Part shown: positions 24,355-31,866 of the stretch, in pieces
Layout of the letters: every line of letters begins with the position of its first letter
How positions within the stretch are numbered: the stretch's first letter is position 1
Origin: MFD04580-c1 sp963702995
GTDB lineage: Bacteria; Planctomycetota; Phycisphaerae; Tepidisphaerales; Tepidisphaeraceae
Length of the DNA: 64,000 bases
Assembly (NCBI GenBank): GCA_963702995.1
Contig: OY969783.1
Span: forward strand, 6,634,001 to 6,698,000
Direction: 5' to 3'
Program-made: the position numbers and the translations under genes
Notes under the pieces: model-generated
What the model was told of the DNA's origin: nothing
The model's input: only the letters and a program-made list of their open reading frames with translations
Database searches by the model: none

Positions 24355-24556
24355 CGATGCGATCCGCTGGTTTGACGCGGCGCTCGAACGCAACGCGACG
24401 CTGGGGGAGGCGAGCTACTACAAAGCCGTTTCGCTGCTTGCCCAGCCGACGCCCGATCTGAACAAAGCGATCGCGGCCGCGCGGGTCGCTCGGAATGCCG
24501 GGTTCCCAAACGCCGAGAGCGTGCTGCGCGAGGCCGAGGAACGCGCGCGGCGGTAG
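24191..24556 (+). CDS. TPR tail of the zinc-ribbon protein, C-terminal part
   Basis: Continues the preceding piece after a +1 shift: SPSNAVTLNDLMHLYASMQE, then AISAAATFPQALHASEQ, LGRVYLAKNEFDDAIRWFD and YYKAVSLLAQP. These are two to three TPR units ending in a basic helix (EERARR). There is no ribosome site, so it is not an independent gene. Together the protein is about 245 residues: a cytoplasmic or membrane-tethered zinc ribbon with a TPR arm. Confidence 0.65.
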   Translation, partial: PSNAVTLNDLMHLYASMQEFDQAISAAATFPQALHASEQCMSTLGRVYLAKNEFDDAIRWFDAALERNATLGEASYYKAVSLLAQPTPDLNKAIAAARVARNAGFPNAESVLREAEERARR

Positions 24557-24663
24557 ATGGGACTCGCAAGGCGGGATTGAGGTGTATCGCGACGTGGCGA
24601 GATCAGCTTGCCGGACGACCGCGCGGGCTTTTTGGCAGCGGCAAAACAGTCCCGGCCTGAGGC

Positions 24664-26598
24664 TCACTTCTTCGTTGACTGCGCCTTGAGGAGGGTTTCG
24701 CAGACGCGAAGCCGCGTATCCAGGTCGCTGTACCACATCTCCCTGGGGAACTGCTTTACCGCCTTGTACTTCGTGATGGCGGTCCTCAGATCGCCCGCGC
24801 CCTGGGCGTCGATCCCGTCTTTGTAAAGACGCGACACTTCGTTGGCGGCGACGTCCGGGTCGAGCACCGGCTTGGGAGCGGCAACGGCCGCGACGGAGGG
24901 TACCACAGGACGCACAGGCGCCGGCGGCGTCGCGGGTGGCGCGTCGAGAGACATCGCCGGGCGCGTCTGCGGGCGGGCCGCGGGCGAAACCGTCGCGGTG
25001 TCGCCGGTGCTCGAGGGGCTTACATCCGACGAATCCCTCGGAGTCAACGGCGGCACAGTCGCGGAAGCGGTTGGTGGGGCCGCGGGGACCGACGATGGCG
25101 AGGGGTTCAGGAGATCGCCGGGGACGTTTGTCGTCGGGGCCACGCCGTCATTGGGGAAATCGTTGGCGGCCGCCGATTTCGGGGCCGCAGGGTGTGGGAT
25201 CTCGCTGTCGCCGGAATCAACAGGCGGGGTACGGGGGGTTGCCTTCGCCGCTAGGCTTTTCTTTGGAGCGTCGGACGAAGCAGAGCCCACGGCCTCACTC
25301 ACGCGATCGACGGCACGCTTGAGCCACGGGAGTTTGTTGAAGAACTCGCCCCGCAGATTGTTGTCGAGATAGAGCGCGGCGCCGAAGACCGCGATGGCGA
25401 AAAAGAGGAGGAAGCCAATGACACGCATCGGCCGCGGGCCAGGGTTGGGCGTGGCGACATCGGACGGGACGGCCGGGGTGAGCGTTTCGCGAGCGTTGGG
25501 CGATCGGGTGTTCGGAGGCGGATCGATCGGGATCTCATTCTCAAACCCCTCGGGCAGCTCAAAGGCGGTGCCGGAGGAACGGCCGCGGGGCGGGCGGCGA
25601 CGGTCCGCGGCGGCGCGCCGGGCGGCCGGGACCGTGCGTGTCGGGGCGTCGGGGTCGGCGGCGCCCCCCTGGGCGTTGAACTCCAGCTTGAAGGCGGCCG
25701 CGAGGTCCTTTGCGGAGAGGAACCCCTCGTTCTCCGTCTTTCGCGGGGCGGCCGGTGCGTAGGTCGGAATCGAGTACGGGGTCGTCGGAGGCGGGGACTG
25801 ATGCGCCGCCGGCGACGGGAAAGTGGAGGCCGCCGCCGGGCTGACCGAAAACTCCACGTCCCGACGCGGGGGAGCTTCGCGATGGAGGTCGCGCTCGCGA
25901 CGCGGCGATTCGGCCGAAGAGGCATCGGCCGCCTCGCCCGAACCAACCATCGAGGCCGCCGCGAGCGATTCATCCGACATGCCGCCGAGAGTCGGGATCA
26001 CGAACTCTTCGTCCCCTTCGGCAAGGCTGGGCTCGCGGCTGGGGGCGGCCGGCGCGGCGCTGGGGCCGACGACATCGCGCGATTCGAGCAGCAAGTCCGG
26101 GTTGGGCGGAGGGTCCTGCAGGCGATTGCACTGGGGGCAGAGGCTGGCGGTTGGGTCGATTGATCCGCTACAGCTATAGCAGACGCCGAACTCGCGGCTA
26201 AGGCCCTTCACCTGCGAGGCAAACCGCCAAAGCTGGTGGGTGGTCGGCCCGCGGACGACGGAGCGCGGCTTAACGCGCCCCTTCCGGACAAAGCCGATGA
26301 GCGTCTCGAACTTCATCCCCGGAGCCGCGGGGTTGCGCGTTTGAAGGACGTACCACGGCCCGATCCGACTCTTGGTGGCGCGGCGGCTGGCGGCGCTGTT
26401 CTCCATCGTGCAGCGAGGGCAAATCCCGTTTTCAAGGTCGTTCAGGGAGCCGCAGAAGGGGCAGACGAACTTTTGAGTCGCCGCCTCGCGCGGTGATCCG
26501 CCCACGTCGTGATGCGCCCCGGCGTCGGCGGAGCCGTTGCCCGGCGCCGACCCGTTAGTCGCCGCGACGCCAGTGAAAGAGTCAGAAGTACGGCTCAT
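24664..26598 (-). CDS. Zinc-ribbon / GYF-like membrane protein
   Basis: A 644-residue protein. Near residues 40-55 there is a ribbon (CPFCGSLNDLENGICPRC). A GYF_2-like domain (IGPWYVLQTRNPAAPGMKFE, with GFVRKGRVKPRSVVRGPTT) is followed by a second ribbon (CYSCSGSIDPTASLCPQC). A long Pro/Ala/Ser-rich disordered region then leads to one membrane helix (VIGFLLFFAIAVFGAALYL). The C-terminus is a short helical TPR-like domain (LYKDGIDAQGAGDLRTAITK). The topology is probably cytoplasmic ribbons and an outer helical domain. GYF_2 domains bind proline-rich peptides, so it may be a scaffold; no enzyme motif is seen. The start MSRTSDS at 26598 is the nearest ATG to the conserved region. Confidence 0.82.
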   Translation of the reverse strand: MSRTSDSFTGVAATNGSAPGNGSADAGAHHDVGGSPREAATQKFVCPFCGSLNDLENGICPRCTMENSAASRRATKSRIGPWYVLQTRNPAAPGMKFETLIGFVRKGRVKPRSVVRGPTTHQLWRFASQVKGLSREFGVCYSCSGSIDPTASLCPQCNRLQDPPPNPDLLLESRDVVGPSAAPAAPSREPSLAEGDEEFVIPTLGGMSDESLAAASMVGSGEAADASSAESPRRERDLHREAPPRRDVEFSVSPAAASTFPSPAAHQSPPPTTPYSIPTYAPAAPRKTENEGFLSAKDLAAAFKLEFNAQGGAADPDAPTRTVPAARRAAADRRRPPRGRSSGTAFELPEGFENEIPIDPPPNTRSPNARETLTPAVPSDVATPNPGPRPMRVIGFLLFFAIAVFGAALYLDNNLRGEFFNKLPWLKRAVDRVSEAVGSASSDAPKKSLAAKATPRTPPVDSGDSEIPHPAAPKSAAANDFPNDGVAPTTNVPGDLLNPSPSSVPAAPPTASATVPPLTPRDSSDVSPSSTGDTATVSPAARPQTRPAMSLDAPPATPPAPVRPVVPSVAAVAAPKPVLDPDVAANEVSRLYKDGIDAQGAGDLRTAITKYKAVKQFPREMWYSDLDTRLRVCETLLKAQSTKK

Positions 26599-26833
26599 TA
26601 TTCGGCTTCCAGCAATCAACCGCGGCGCGATCCCGGCCCGGCCCCCGTCGTCGCAGGCTTCGTTTCCGTTCGCCCACAGGTCGGCGCGGCACGATGAAGT
26701 GCCCGCCCTGATGCGACGATCTCATTCCTGCGGAAGACAGACAACCAATTTGACGAGCGGTTGGGCGGCCTGAGGTTCGCGCCAGCCCACCCTGCGGGTC
26801 GGTGATAGGGTTCTACTATACCCAAAGTTGTTT

Positions 26834-27345
26834 TCAACGCGCCCTGCCGGGGGGTGCAATGTCCAGATCGGCGTCGAAATAGCGGCGAACCAGGTTCGCG
26901 TACCCGCCGGGGACGTTCCCGCTTTCGATGGCGGCGGCCGCGTGAGCACGATCCCGCGCCCAGCCGCCTGATTGCCACGGCGGGACGTGCCGACCCGCGC
27001 CAATAGCCCCCGTTGACTCGTTCTCCGGGCCGGCCGAAGGGTCAACGCCAGCCTTCGGGGTGCTCGGGCCAGCCCCGTTCAAGCCTGGCGCATGAGCGTC
27101 CACAGCCGACCTGGCGGCCGAGTGCGCGTCGGGAGTCGTGCTTGCGGCTGCCGGGCGGGCGGGGGGAGACGGACGATCGCGCCGAACGTCTGTTTGGCTG
27201 ATGCCGGAGGCGCCGGCCCCCGCGACGGGAGTGCCGCCGTGAGATGCCGTCGGGTCTGCGGCCGGGGCAGGCGCAGCCGGGTCGGCCTGGCCGGGGCCGG
27301 TGGCGGGGTCGAGCGGCCGCTGCCCCGGGCGCGTCGTTGTCCTGG
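26834..27345 (-). CDS. Low-complexity C-terminus of a membrane protein, after a frameshift
   Basis: The genuine reading here starts near 27345 with RPLDPATGPGQADP and continues as Pro/Ala/Asp-rich disordered sequence to WARDRAHAAAAIESG and a conserved-looking end (YANLVRRYFDADLDIAPPGR). That last block, NLVRRYFDAD, suggests a short functional C-terminal motif kept under selection. It belongs to the gene starting upstream near 28007; a +1 shift near 27319-27345 separates them. Confidence 0.55.
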
Positions 27346-28007
27346 CCCGCGCGAAAGCCAGTCGGAGACGAGGCGGGGTCAACCGCTGAGACCGCCAGAA
27401 GCGGCTGATCCGACTCGGCCGCCGGACGTTCGGCGGCATCGGCCGGGTGCCTGTCCGATCGACGTGCGTCACGGGCGATGAGATCGGTCGAAGAGGCGGC
27501 GAGCGCGCAGATCAGCAGGGTGATGAGCAGAGTCAGGCCGATTGCCCCCCAGGCACGCGTGCCGAGAGAGCGTACGAACACGGCGGCCGCCTGACGGACC
27601 GCGCACGCCTGGTCCGCCTGGGCCAGCACCACCTCTGCCCACGGATCGTCGCTGATGGCGCCAGGCGATGAAAGCAAGACGGCGGTGGCCAGCAGGTCGT
27701 CCAGCGCGAGTTGCCGGTCAATTTGTGTCGCGGTGTCAAACGGGGTGGGCCGACGATACAGGGCCCAGAGGAGGCCGCCCGCCGCCCCCGCGCAGATGGC
27801 CCCGGCGCCGAGCAAAGACGACGGGCGGCCGGTCAGCCAGAGTGCGGTGGTTAGCGCCAGCGCGGCCCCCGCGCCGGCGGCCGCCCCGACGCCGGCCGCC
27901 TCGGCGGAACGCCACGCAAGCCGCCGTCGATGGACGACGATCAGGAACCGGTTTGTAGGTCGAAGCGGCTTCGCCACAACAACAGGATATCGGCCGCCAC
28001 GGCACAT
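27042..28007 (-). CDS. Membrane protein of unknown function, N-terminal part
   Basis: The N-terminal two thirds of a protein resembling planctomycete DUF4175-like membrane proteins. Two membrane helices close to the start (GVGAAAGAGAALALTTALWL and LGAGAICAGAAGGLLWALY) are followed by a soluble block with TATQIDRQLALDDLLATAVL and DDPWAEVVLAQADQACAVR, then a third helix (WGAIGLTLLITLLICALAAS). The genuine frame ends near 27345, where the Pro/Ala tail continues in another frame. The start is unsure: ATG 28007 is used, but ATG 28100 overlaps the upstream TPR gene by 11 bases and would allow translational coupling. Confidence 0.65.
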   Translation of the reverse strand: MCRGGRYPVVVAKPLRPTNRFLIVVHRRRLAWRSAEAAGVGAAAGAGAALALTTALWLTGRPSSLLGAGAICAGAAGGLLWALYRRPTPFDTATQIDRQLALDDLLATAVLLSSPGAISDDPWAEVVLAQADQACAVRQAAAVFVRSLGTRAWGAIGLTLLITLLICALAASSTDLIARDARRSDRHPADAAERPAAESDQPLLAVSAVDPASSPTGFRAGQDNDAPGAAAARPRHRPRPGRPGCACPGRRPDGISRRHSRRGGRRLRHQPNRRSARSSVSPRPPGSRKHDSRRALGRQVGCGRSCARLERGWPEHPEGWR

Positions 28008-28089
28008 TGCGGGAGTGTGCAAAACAAGCGGCCGACGTTGATCAGTTGAGCGCCGCTTTAACGCGCGGCCCAACGACGCGATCGGACCT

Positions 28090-28761
28090 TTATGCCTCAT
28101 GATCGCGGATCTGGCCGCGTAGGGTGACGATCGCCTGGCGGACGCAGTCCAGGTGCGGGTTGATTTCGATTGCGCGTTCGTAGGCTCGGACGGCTTCGGC
28201 GGGGCGGTGTTCGTGGGCGTGGCAGTGGCCCATCCCAGCCCACGCGCCGAAGTGGTAGGGAACCCGCTCGACAGCCCGCTCACAGTCCCGGATCGATTCG
28301 TCGTACTTCTCCTGGAGGTACTTGACGATCGTGCGCTGGTTAAATGCCTCCCCGAAATTGGGGTCGATCTCAATCGCGTGGGTGAAGTGGTCGATCGCGT
28401 CTTCGTAGTCGCGACGGTTCAGCGCCTGGCTCCCCTGGTTTACCTCCCGATTCGCCTCGGGCGACCCCATTCGAAACCATGCGGACCAAAGCGCGTGCTC
28501 CGCCATCTGGTTCACCACCACGTCCGGGTCGCGGAGAAGCGGAAGGATCTTGGGCAGGCACGTCCCGGAGGCAATGAGGCCGAAACTCAGGCCGGCGATC
28601 TTGCGGACATCGGGGTCTGGGTCTTGAAAGAGCTCGGCGATTTGGTGCTGCGACCACCGACGCCGCAGAAGGCAGACAAGCCCCGACAGATCCTGCCGCG
28701 CCAGGAGCGGCCGCACCGCGGCAACGAACACGGCCGAGTCGATCGGAGGCACGGGGTTCAC
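28090..28761 (-). CDS. TPR / HEAT-like repeat protein
   Basis: A 223-residue protein. The first half resembles HEAT-like helices (HQIAELFQDPDPDVRKIAGL, with LPLLRDPDVVVNQMAEHAL). The second half has TPR units (ALNRRDYEDAIDHFTHAIEI, with SIRDCERAVERVPYHFGAWA and AVRAYERAIEINP). It is probably a soluble scaffold. GTG 28761 lies directly against GGGAG, which is too close; a second GTG three codons later (28752) has the better spacing and may be the true start. Its stop overlaps a possible start of the next gene downstream on the same strand, so the two are likely co-expressed. Confidence 0.85.
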   Translation of the reverse strand: MNPVPPIDSAVFVAAVRPLLARQDLSGLVCLLRRRWSQHQIAELFQDPDPDVRKIAGLSFGLIASGTCLPKILPLLRDPDVVVNQMAEHALWSAWFRMGSPEANREVNQGSQALNRRDYEDAIDHFTHAIEIDPNFGEAFNQRTIVKYLQEKYDESIRDCERAVERVPYHFGAWAGMGHCHAHEHRPAEAVRAYERAIEINPHLDCVRQAIVTLRGQIRDHEA

Positions 28762-28835
28762 CTCCCGATACTAGGCGGCGGTTTCCGCTCTTGGGGTTCC
28801 CTTCGCGCCGTTTTCACGCCGGCGGACGCGCCGCG

Positions 28836-29069
28836 TCAGTTGCCGACCGCCGACGGGCGCCGAGAGGCATAGTCGGGGCTTTGCCCTTTGTCTTTATCTT
28901 GCGCCGCGACCGATTCGGGGGTATAGGGCGAGGCGTAATACCCGCGCCGTTCGGCGGCCGTGGCATTCAGGCGCTTCGGCTCGTAACCTGTTTCCAGTTT
29001 ATTGCTGCAACCCCAGCCCGCCGCCGCTCCGAGGCCCACAAATGCGAACGTGACCCATCGCTTCACCAT
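28836..29069 (-). CDS. Small lipoprotein (77 aa)
   Basis: A short lipoprotein with an N-terminal signal (RWVTFAFVGLGAAAGWGC, lipidation Cys at residue 21). The 57-residue mature part is polar: SNKLETGYEPKRLNATAAE, then RRGYYASPYTPESVAAQDKD. The motif GYxPRxL...ERRGYYA is one I associate with small planctomycete lipoproteins. A GGGA sits a few bases before ATG 29069. It runs divergently from the methyltransferase gene. The function is unknown. Confidence 0.65.
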   Translation of the reverse strand: MVKRWVTFAFVGLGAAAGWGCSNKLETGYEPKRLNATAAERRGYYASPYTPESVAAQDKDKGQSPDYASRRPSAVGN

Positions 29070-29195
29070 GTTTTCCCGCTCCCGTCTCACAATAGCCGTT
29101 GCCATCCACCGTTCCCGTTCGCATCGCCAACCATCGACATTATCGGACGCTTCGGCCAATGTCGATACCCTGGCGCCCACGCGGCGGAGACTTCG

Positions 29196-29993
29196 ATGCT
29201 TGCTACGATAAAGTTCGTGAACGAATCGCATCCTCCGCCGGTCGAAGCGCGGCGGCAGTCTCTGCTCGCCCGGATCCGGCGTCGATACCAGACGGTGACC
29301 GCCGATGTCGCGGTAGGGCGGGCCCATTTCCCCTTCACCCGGATCGCCAACCCCGACCGCGTTCTCGACGAAGTGGCCGAAGAGGCGGATCGGCGTGAGA
29401 AGTACACCGGACATCGCGAGCAGGAGCCGCTGCACCTCCCCTACTGGGCCGAGCTATGGGACAGCGCGCTGGGCCTGGGGCAATGGCTGGAGCGACGATG
29501 CGCGGCGGGCGACGAGTCGCGCCCGACTGCCGTGGGCGGGGCCACGGACTTCCGGCTGATCAATCGGATGAAGGTCATGGACCTGGGGTGCGGGATGGGG
29601 CTCTCCGGGACGGTGGCGGCCGCCCTCGGGGCGAAAGTGCTTTTTGCCGACCTGGAGCCGCCGGCGCTGCTGTTCGCGCGCTTGAATACCCTCCCATTTT
29701 CGGATCGTGTCAGAACGCGCCGTCTCAACTGGCAGACCGACACACTGGACGAACGATTCGACCTGATCATCGGCGCGGACATCCTCTATGAGCGGTCCCA
29801 GTGGCCATTCCTTGAGCCCTTCTGGCGGGCGCACCTGGCCCTGGGCGGCACTGTGCTCCTGGGCGAACCGGGGCGGCAGACCGGGGACTTGTTCCTGGAG
29901 TGGGCGCCTGCCCACGGATGGCGGGTCGAGCAGCACGCGGAGCCTGTGGCCACGCGCCCCAAGCCGATCCGGGTCTTCCGGCTGACGCGGTGA
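29196..29993 (+). CDS. SAM-dependent methyltransferase (Methyltransf_16 / Nnt1-like)
   Basis: A 265-residue class-I methyltransferase. It has motif I (VMDLGCGMGLSGTVAAALGA), the acidic end of strand 2 (VLFADLEPPALLFARLN), motif II/post-I near WQTDTLDERFDLIIGADILYE and motif III (LGGTVLLGEPGRQTGD). The LPYWAELWDSALGL block before motif I is a mark of the lysine/nicotinamide N-methyltransferase-like (Methyltransf_16) group, which often modifies protein lysines. GGAG precedes ATG 29196. The substrate cannot be deduced. It ends just before a strong stem-loop. Confidence 0.88.
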   Translation: MLATIKFVNESHPPPVEARRQSLLARIRRRYQTVTADVAVGRAHFPFTRIANPDRVLDEVAEEADRREKYTGHREQEPLHLPYWAELWDSALGLGQWLERRCAAGDESRPTAVGGATDFRLINRMKVMDLGCGMGLSGTVAAALGAKVLFADLEPPALLFARLNTLPFSDRVRTRRLNWQTDTLDERFDLIIGADILYERSQWPFLEPFWRAHLALGGTVLLGEPGRQTGDLFLEWAPAHGWRVEQHAEPVATRPKPIRVFRLTR

Positions 29994-30021
29994 TGCAGGC
30001 GGAGATCGCCCAGGAATGGAA

Positions 30022-30048
30022 CGGGCACGGTCGAAGAGACCGTGCCCG
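30022..30048 (+). terminator. Stem-loop, probable terminator after the methyltransferase gene
   Basis: A perfect 11-bp stem, CGGGCACGGTC (30022-30032) with GACCGTGCCCG (30038-30048), and loop GAAGA. It begins 28 bases after the stop. The tract after it (CGAAGAGTTGAAAAT) is not T-rich, so it may be a Rho-dependent or processing-type end. Confidence 0.6.
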
Positions 30049-30120
30049 CGAAGAGTTGAAAATACGGACAAACCGCGGAAGCCGTGTGAGAGCAGTTTAG
30101 TCAAACCCTTAGAACAAAGT

Positions 30121-30237
30121 GGGTAATAGTCGATCGAGAGGGTTCTCTCGTCGCTCCGGTCGTTCGCTTCCCGTCTCACCCTCCAGTCAAACTACCTGGC
30201 AGGCCCTGCGGTCGTGCGTCAAACCGGCGACTATCCC
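30121..30237. ncRNA. Candidate structured RNA in a gene-free region
   Basis: The ends can pair: GGG/TA-bulge/ATAGTCG (30121-30132) with CGACTAT/CCC (30228-30237). Inside are a perfect hairpin CGAGAG-GGTT-CTCTCG (30135-30150), a CCAG/CTGG pair (30183-30199) and a CAGG/CCTG pair (30200-30208). Three GTCAAAC motifs occur (30099, 30185 and 30217). The strand is unclear. One 14-base stretch resembles antisense 23S rRNA, but the surroundings do not. No family is recognised. Confidence 0.35.
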
Positions 30238-30370
30238 CTGGGGTTGATTATAGGTTTAACCAAATAGTGCCCTCAAGCACCTGCCCAGCAGATTATCCGT
30301 CTGGAGCATGGTATCGGCGCAAATCGGCCGGGGCAATCACATTCTCTTGCACTCGCAGCGGGAATCAGGA

Positions 30371-30515
30371 AATCCGAGATCCTAAATCCGAAGCCCGAAA
30401 GCCGAAGGAAGGCTGCAAAGAAACGAAAGCGGAAAAGAAGAAGACGGCTTGGCCGAAATCTTCGTTTCGACTTTTCAGTTGCCTGGGATGTTCGGCTTCG
30501 GATTTCGAGTTGGGA
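30371..30515. repeat. Dispersed ATCCGAA inverted-repeat element, copy 1
   Basis: The left end has repeats of AATCCGA/ATCCGAAGCCCGAA and the right end TTCGGCTTCGGATTTCGAG, in inverted orientation, with an A/G-rich middle. The composition is clearly more AT-rich than the genes around it. A second copy lies at 62938-63074. Confidence 0.65.
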
Positions 30516-30952
30516 TCAGAATGGCGGAGGACCGCCGTTCTTCCACCAATCCGCGGAGTCGCGCTTGTCGTTGCGCGGATCGCGGCGTCGTTTGCGATTC
30601 CGGGCCTGATCCGACTCATCGCCCGGCTCGCCATCGCTGACGCCGGTTGACCCGCCGCCGGGCTCGTCCTGTGGGGGCGTGCCGCCGTCGCTGTCGTCGG
30701 GCCCGTCATCGTCGGCCGCGGGCGTGTCGCGAACGATGCTGGCCAGCGCGACGGCGAAAATCGGCCCGATCGATTTCAGCAGCGACTCGTCTTCCTCATC
30801 GAAGGGCGTCTGTTCGTCCCGAAAGAAGACCAAACCGGCGAGCGACTCCCCAAGGTAGGTGCAGTTGACGACCAGGATCTCCTGGCCTCGGAGGTACTTG
30901 GCTTCGACGGGGGTGAGGCGGTCGCACAGTTCGCGGCCCTGCGCGGACCACC
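30516..30952 (-). CDS. GAF-like C-terminus of a response regulator, after a frameshift
   Basis: Continues the regulator that starts at 31746. Restoring the frame near 30950 gives AGLDTWSAQGRELCDRLTP, then EILVVNCTYLGESLAGLVFF and EDESLLKSIGPIFAVALAS, which is the second half of a GAF-like sensor domain. The tail is acidic, Asp/Gly-rich and ends basic (RKRRRDPRNDKRD). It has no own start; ATG-like codons inside are internal to the domain. Confidence 0.65.
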
Positions 30953-31746
30953 GTGTCCAGGCCCGCCAGCGGCAGGACCACGCGTCGGATCGCTTCGGTC
31001 AGCGCCGGCTCGCCGGGGACCGTGTACTTCATGTACGCGCCGAGCTGGAACTCCCCATCCTCTCCCGCAAGCCAGACGGCGACGTTGCTGTAGCCGATCT
31101 CCCGCATCAGCCAGTCCATCGCGTGACAGAGGAGCTGTTCGAGGTCCTTGGCGTTGGCGATGTACTTGCGGAACCCTTCCACATTGCGGACCACGTCCAA
31201 CTGCTTGGAAAGCTCGCCGTAGGCGCTGACCAGGTCGTTGCACAACAGATCGACCTTCTTGCTGATCAGTTTCCGCGCTTCGTTGAGCCGTTTGACCGCG
31301 AGCCGCAGCCGCTCGATCTTGCGGCCGTCCTTGGCCGCGCGGGCCTGAGTCGCGATCGCCTTGCGAACCTGGGCAATCACCCGCTCGTTCGAGAAAGGCT
31401 TGGCGATGAAGTCGATCGCCCCTTCGCGGAAGGCGTTGGCACAGTTGTCGAGGTTGGGGCTGCCGGTGATGACGATCGCCGAGGCACTGGGGCGCCGGCT
31501 GCGAAGGGTGGGGACAAGTGACACGCCGTCGCCGTCGGGCAGGTGCACGTCGGTCAGCATCACCTCGACGTCTTGGGATTCGAGGATCTTTCGAGCCTGG
31601 GAGAGGGTCCCGGCGGTGAGGATCTGGCAGTCGAGCGAGCCGACCACCTCGGTGAGGACCTCGATCAGCCCCGGTTCGTCATCCACGATCAGGACCCGCG
31701 GCCGAACCTTGATCGCGGCGCCGCCAGCCTTAACAACCGGAGCCAT
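30796..31746 (-). CDS. Response regulator with receiver and GAF-like domains, N-terminal part
   Basis: Begins with a receiver domain that has the needed residues: acidic pair in VLIVDDEPG, phosphoacceptor Asp in VMLTDVHLPDGDG, Thr in AIVITGSP and Lys in FIAKPF. A helical coiled segment (KDGRKIERLRLAVKRLNEA) leads into a GAF-like domain (AMDWLMREIGYSNVAVWLAG, then FQLGAYMKYTVPGEPALTE). No DNA-binding or HD domain is present, so output is probably protein contact. AGGGAAGACT precedes ATG 31746. The frame breaks near 30950 and the C-terminus follows in the frame ending at 30516. It lies 120 bases downstream of the HDOD-histidine kinase, its probable partner. Confidence 0.8.
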   Translation of the reverse strand: MAPVVKAGGAAIKVRPRVLIVDDEPGLIEVLTEVVGSLDCQILTAGTLSQARKILESQDVEVMLTDVHLPDGDGVSLVPTLRSRRPSASAIVITGSPNLDNCANAFREGAIDFIAKPFSNERVIAQVRKAIATQARAAKDGRKIERLRLAVKRLNEARKLISKKVDLLCNDLVSAYGELSKQLDVVRNVEGFRKYIANAKDLEQLLCHAMDWLMREIGYSNVAVWLAGEDGEFQLGAYMKYTVPGEPALTEAIRRVVLPLAGLDTVVRAGPRTVRPPHPRRSQVPPRPGDPGRQLHLPWGVARRFGLLSGRTDALR

Positions 31747-31866
31747 AGTCTTCCCTCTGTATCGTCCCGGGTCGCCATCGCTCGGCACCCACTTGCCGAT
31801 CGGTGTCGTCCGATCTTTGCAGAATCGCTTGCCGTGCCAGGCACGGTTTGACCGTCGCGGCGTCCG

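Noticed and set aside
30183..30196. 14-base match to antisense 23S rRNA (CCAGTCAAACTACC)
   Set aside because: The flanking sequence does not match 23S on either side, so it is probably chance or convergent.
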